A stretch of 64,000 nt of DNA from positions 4,090,501-4,154,500 of the forward strand of contig NZ_OY782507.1 in the NCBI RefSeq assembly GCF_963677725.1, read 5' to 3'. This stretch comes from an uncultured Cohaesibacter sp. GTDB lineage: Bacteria; Pseudomonadota; Alphaproteobacteria; Rhizobiales; Cohaesibacteraceae. The position numbers and the translations under genes were made by a program. A model generated the notes under the pieces. That model was not told where the DNA came from. It ran no database searches and saw only the letters and a list, made by a program, of their open reading frames with translations. How positions within the stretch are numbered: position 1 is the first letter of the stretch; each line of letters opens with the position of its first letter. Below are positions 62,464 through 64,000 of the stretch, piece by piece.

Positions 62464-63297
62464 CTACCAGACGGTGCGGCCTCCATCTATGGAGAGGGTG
62501 GTGCCATTCATATAGCTCGATGCGTCCGAGACCATGAAGGCGACCGCGGCCTTATATTCATCCTTGTCGGCCATCCTGCCCATGGGAATGAGATTGGTCA
62601 GGCGCGCAACGAAAGCCTCGTCTTGTCCGTTATAGACGCCACCGGGCGCCAAGGCGTTGGCACGCACGCCCTTGTCGGGCCAATAGGTGGCGAGATAACG
62701 GGTAAGGCCGATGAGACCTGCCTTGACGACGGAGTAGGTGACCGGCTTGACGCTTTGGGTGTCTGCGCTTTCGCCTTCGTTGCGATAGATCCTCTGATCG
62801 GGCGCGATGATGCCAAGATCGGACGCGATGTTTAGAATGACGCCGCCCTTCTGTTTGGCCATCTGGGTGCCGAAGATTTTTGCGCAGAGCATCGCCCCGG
62901 TCAGGCCGACGGCGATATCGTCTTGCCAGATCTGAAGTGGGAAATCCTCAAAGCGCGACCAGTTGGCTCCATCGGTGGATTCCATCTTGGGATTGTTGGC
63001 GGCATTGTTGATGAGAATATCAATGCGGCCAAAGCGCGTCAGAATGGCATCTCTCACCGCGATGAGGGCGTCGGGATCGGTGATGTCCACGCCAATAGAG
63101 AAGGTCTGGCAGCCGTGGATGGCTTCCAGATCTTTGGCTGCATCAGCCGCTCGGACCGCATCAAGGTCGAGCAGGCAAGGGATGCCGCCAAGCTCTGCCA
63201 CAGCCTCGGCATGTTTGCGGCCAAGCAAACCAGCGCCGCCGGTGATGATTGCCACCCGGCCGGTCAGCTCGAAGCTGCTCAATACACTGTTGGTCAT
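62464..63297 (-). CDS. SDR family oxidoreductase (PtmA-like)
   Basis: A 277-residue short-chain dehydrogenase. The cofactor motif is ITGGAGLLGRKHAEAVAELGG (residues about 18-38), the NNAAN segment is present, the catalytic Ser lies in ILNIASDLGI, and the Tyr-x3-Lys in VTYSVVKAGLIGLTRYLA. The TGGAGLLG form is seen in flagellin-modification PtmA-type dehydrogenases, which work on precursors of legionaminic acid-like sugars. Together with the TPR-glycosyltransferase this hints at a flagellin glycan cluster continuing past the window edge, but generic SDR functions are possible. Confidence 0.78.
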   Translation of the reverse strand: MTNSVLSSFELTGRVAIITGGAGLLGRKHAEAVAELGGIPCLLDLDAVRAADAAKDLEAIHGCQTFSIGVDITDPDALIAVRDAILTRFGRIDILINNAANNPKMESTDGANWSRFEDFPLQIWQDDIAVGLTGAMLCAKIFGTQMAKQKGGVILNIASDLGIIAPDQRIYRNEGESADTQSVKPVTYSVVKAGLIGLTRYLATYWPDKGVRANALAPGGVYNGQDEAFVARLTNLIPMGRMADKDEYKAAVAFMVSDASSYMNGTTLSIDGGRTVW

Positions 63298-63319
63298 GGA
63301 CGTCTATCCTTCAATCATG

Positions 63320-64000
63320 TCAGCGGCGGGTCTGGCCGCCATCGAGGGTCCAGATTTGCCCCGTGGCAAAGGGTGCCTGGTCGGATGCCAGCCACAGGGT
63401 CAGATTGGCCACATCGATCGGTGTGCCAAGGCGGGCCAGTGCGACGTCCTTTTGCAGCATCTGATCAACGGCTTCTTTATTCTCATCCATCTTGCGTTGC
63501 CAGACCGAGCCATCAAACAGGATGTTGCCCGGCGCGATGGCGTTGATGCGAATGCCCTCCTTGCCCAAGGGCCGGGCGATGCCTTTGACAAAGGCATTGA
63601 GCGCTGCCTTGGCGGCGGAATAGGTCACCGGCGCGCCGGGAATGGTCTCGTTGCCGCAAATGGAGGAAATGCAGAGGATCGAGCCTGTCTGTCTGGTGAT
63701 CAGGTTCCGACAGCTTTCCACCATGTTTGTCGTGCTCCACAGGTTGGTGGCAAATACCCGTTGCCATTCGGCAGCGGTTTCCTCTCCCGGTGGCACGGAC
63801 GCTCCTGACCCGACATTGCAGACCAGAATATCAAGGCTGCCAAAAAGGTCACGGGCCTTCTCCGCAATACGTTTAGCGTCTGCCGGATCTGAGACATCCC
63901 CCACCACATAGGAACAGCGCTCCGCGCCGAGGTTGTCGCAGGCCTGTTTCAGGGGCGCTTCGTTGCGGCCATTGAGCAGCACGTGGCAGCCTGCCTGATG
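63320..64000 (-). CDS. SDR family oxidoreductase, N-terminus cut by window end
   Basis: The frame runs past base 64000 with no start inside; visible residues begin ...HQAGCHVLLNGRN. The part shown includes the SDR middle and end: LDILVCNVGSG (NNAG-like), ILCISSICGN (catalytic Ser), YSAAKAALNAFVKGIARPLG (Tyr-x3-Lys) and the C-terminal LDGGQTRR. The Rossmann glycine motif lies outside. It is 22 bases upstream of the other SDR gene on the same strand, so the two are probably one operon. Similar pairs occur in sugar-modification clusters. Confidence 0.8.
   Translation of the reverse strand, partial: HQAGCHVLLNGRNEAPLKQACDNLGAERCSYVVGDVSDPADAKRIAEKARDLFGSLDILVCNVGSGASVPPGEETAAEWQRVFATNLWSTTNMVESCRNLITRQTGSILCISSICGNETIPGAPVTYSAAKAALNAFVKGIARPLGKEGIRINAIAPGNILFDGSVWQRKMDENKEAVDQMLQKDVALARLGTPIDVANLTLWLASDQAPFATGQIWTLDGGQTRR

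Overview
The window reads as a chromosomal segment of an alphaproteobacterium of the Rhizobiales (Hyphomicrobiales) type. The evidence is a gene order familiar from that order (folA, hflK, hflC, a DUF2065 gene, a Do-like protease, serB, miaA, ilvB, ilvN, ilvC), the flagellar regulators FlaF and FlbT, a very long GPR/RgsE-like polar growth protein, a CtrA-type box next to a sigma-54-type promoter at the hook gene, and a PlcP/Agt-like lipid-remodelling unit. A marine genus such as Cohaesibacter would fit, but that is a guess. I see no transposase, integrase, CRISPR array, tRNA or rRNA. This is core-genome-like DNA, and the interest lies in regulation and in a few unusual proteins.

Layout. 1-4.8 kb: end of folA, a TfoX C-terminal-domain gene on the minus strand, hflK-hflC-DUF2065 and a periplasmic Do protease. 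4.8-7.8 kb: divergent lysE-type exporter and Lrp regulator, then divergent serB and miaA. 7.9-12.6 kb: branched-chain amino acid synthesis (ilvB, ilvN, ilvC, with pdxJ between), preceded by a short leader peptide rich in Ile, Leu and Val and a terminator hairpin, a classical attenuator. 12.7-17.5 kb: PhzF-like isomerase, racemase-like protein, leuA with a possible leader peptide, a MOSC protein and a GIY-YIG protein. 17.7-22.3 kb: DUF465 protein, two EamA transporters and a FadL-type outer membrane channel. 22.4-25.5 kb: a three-gene unit (PlcP-like phosphoesterase, Agt-like glycosyltransferase, MGDG-synthase-like glycosyltransferase) that probably replaces phospholipids with glycolipids. 25.7-29.9 kb: a complete Mla-type lipid transport operon (MlaE with STAS domain, MlaF, MlaD, lipoprotein).

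30-39.4 kb: an MFS transporter, then a cell-pole and chemotaxis neighbourhood: a CheZ phosphatase whose tail carries repeated FliM-like motifs, the 1859-residue repeat protein, and a lone Hpt protein. 39.5-50.1 kb: ferredoxin, ASCH protein, methyltransferase, MFS transporter, VWA (CoxE-like) protein, YcjF and YcjX, SixA, an FAD amine oxidase and a MoxR ATPase. 50.3-64 kb: flagellar genes flgE-flgK-flgL on the plus strand, facing flbT-flaF and two near-duplicate flagellin genes on the minus strand, followed by a TPR-glycosyltransferase and two short-chain dehydrogenases that may start a flagellin glycosylation cluster.

Most functions are family-level assignments from motifs and gene order. Starts were chosen by ribosome binding sites and, where possible, by upstream terminators. 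Regulatory sites were found by eye and are predictions.
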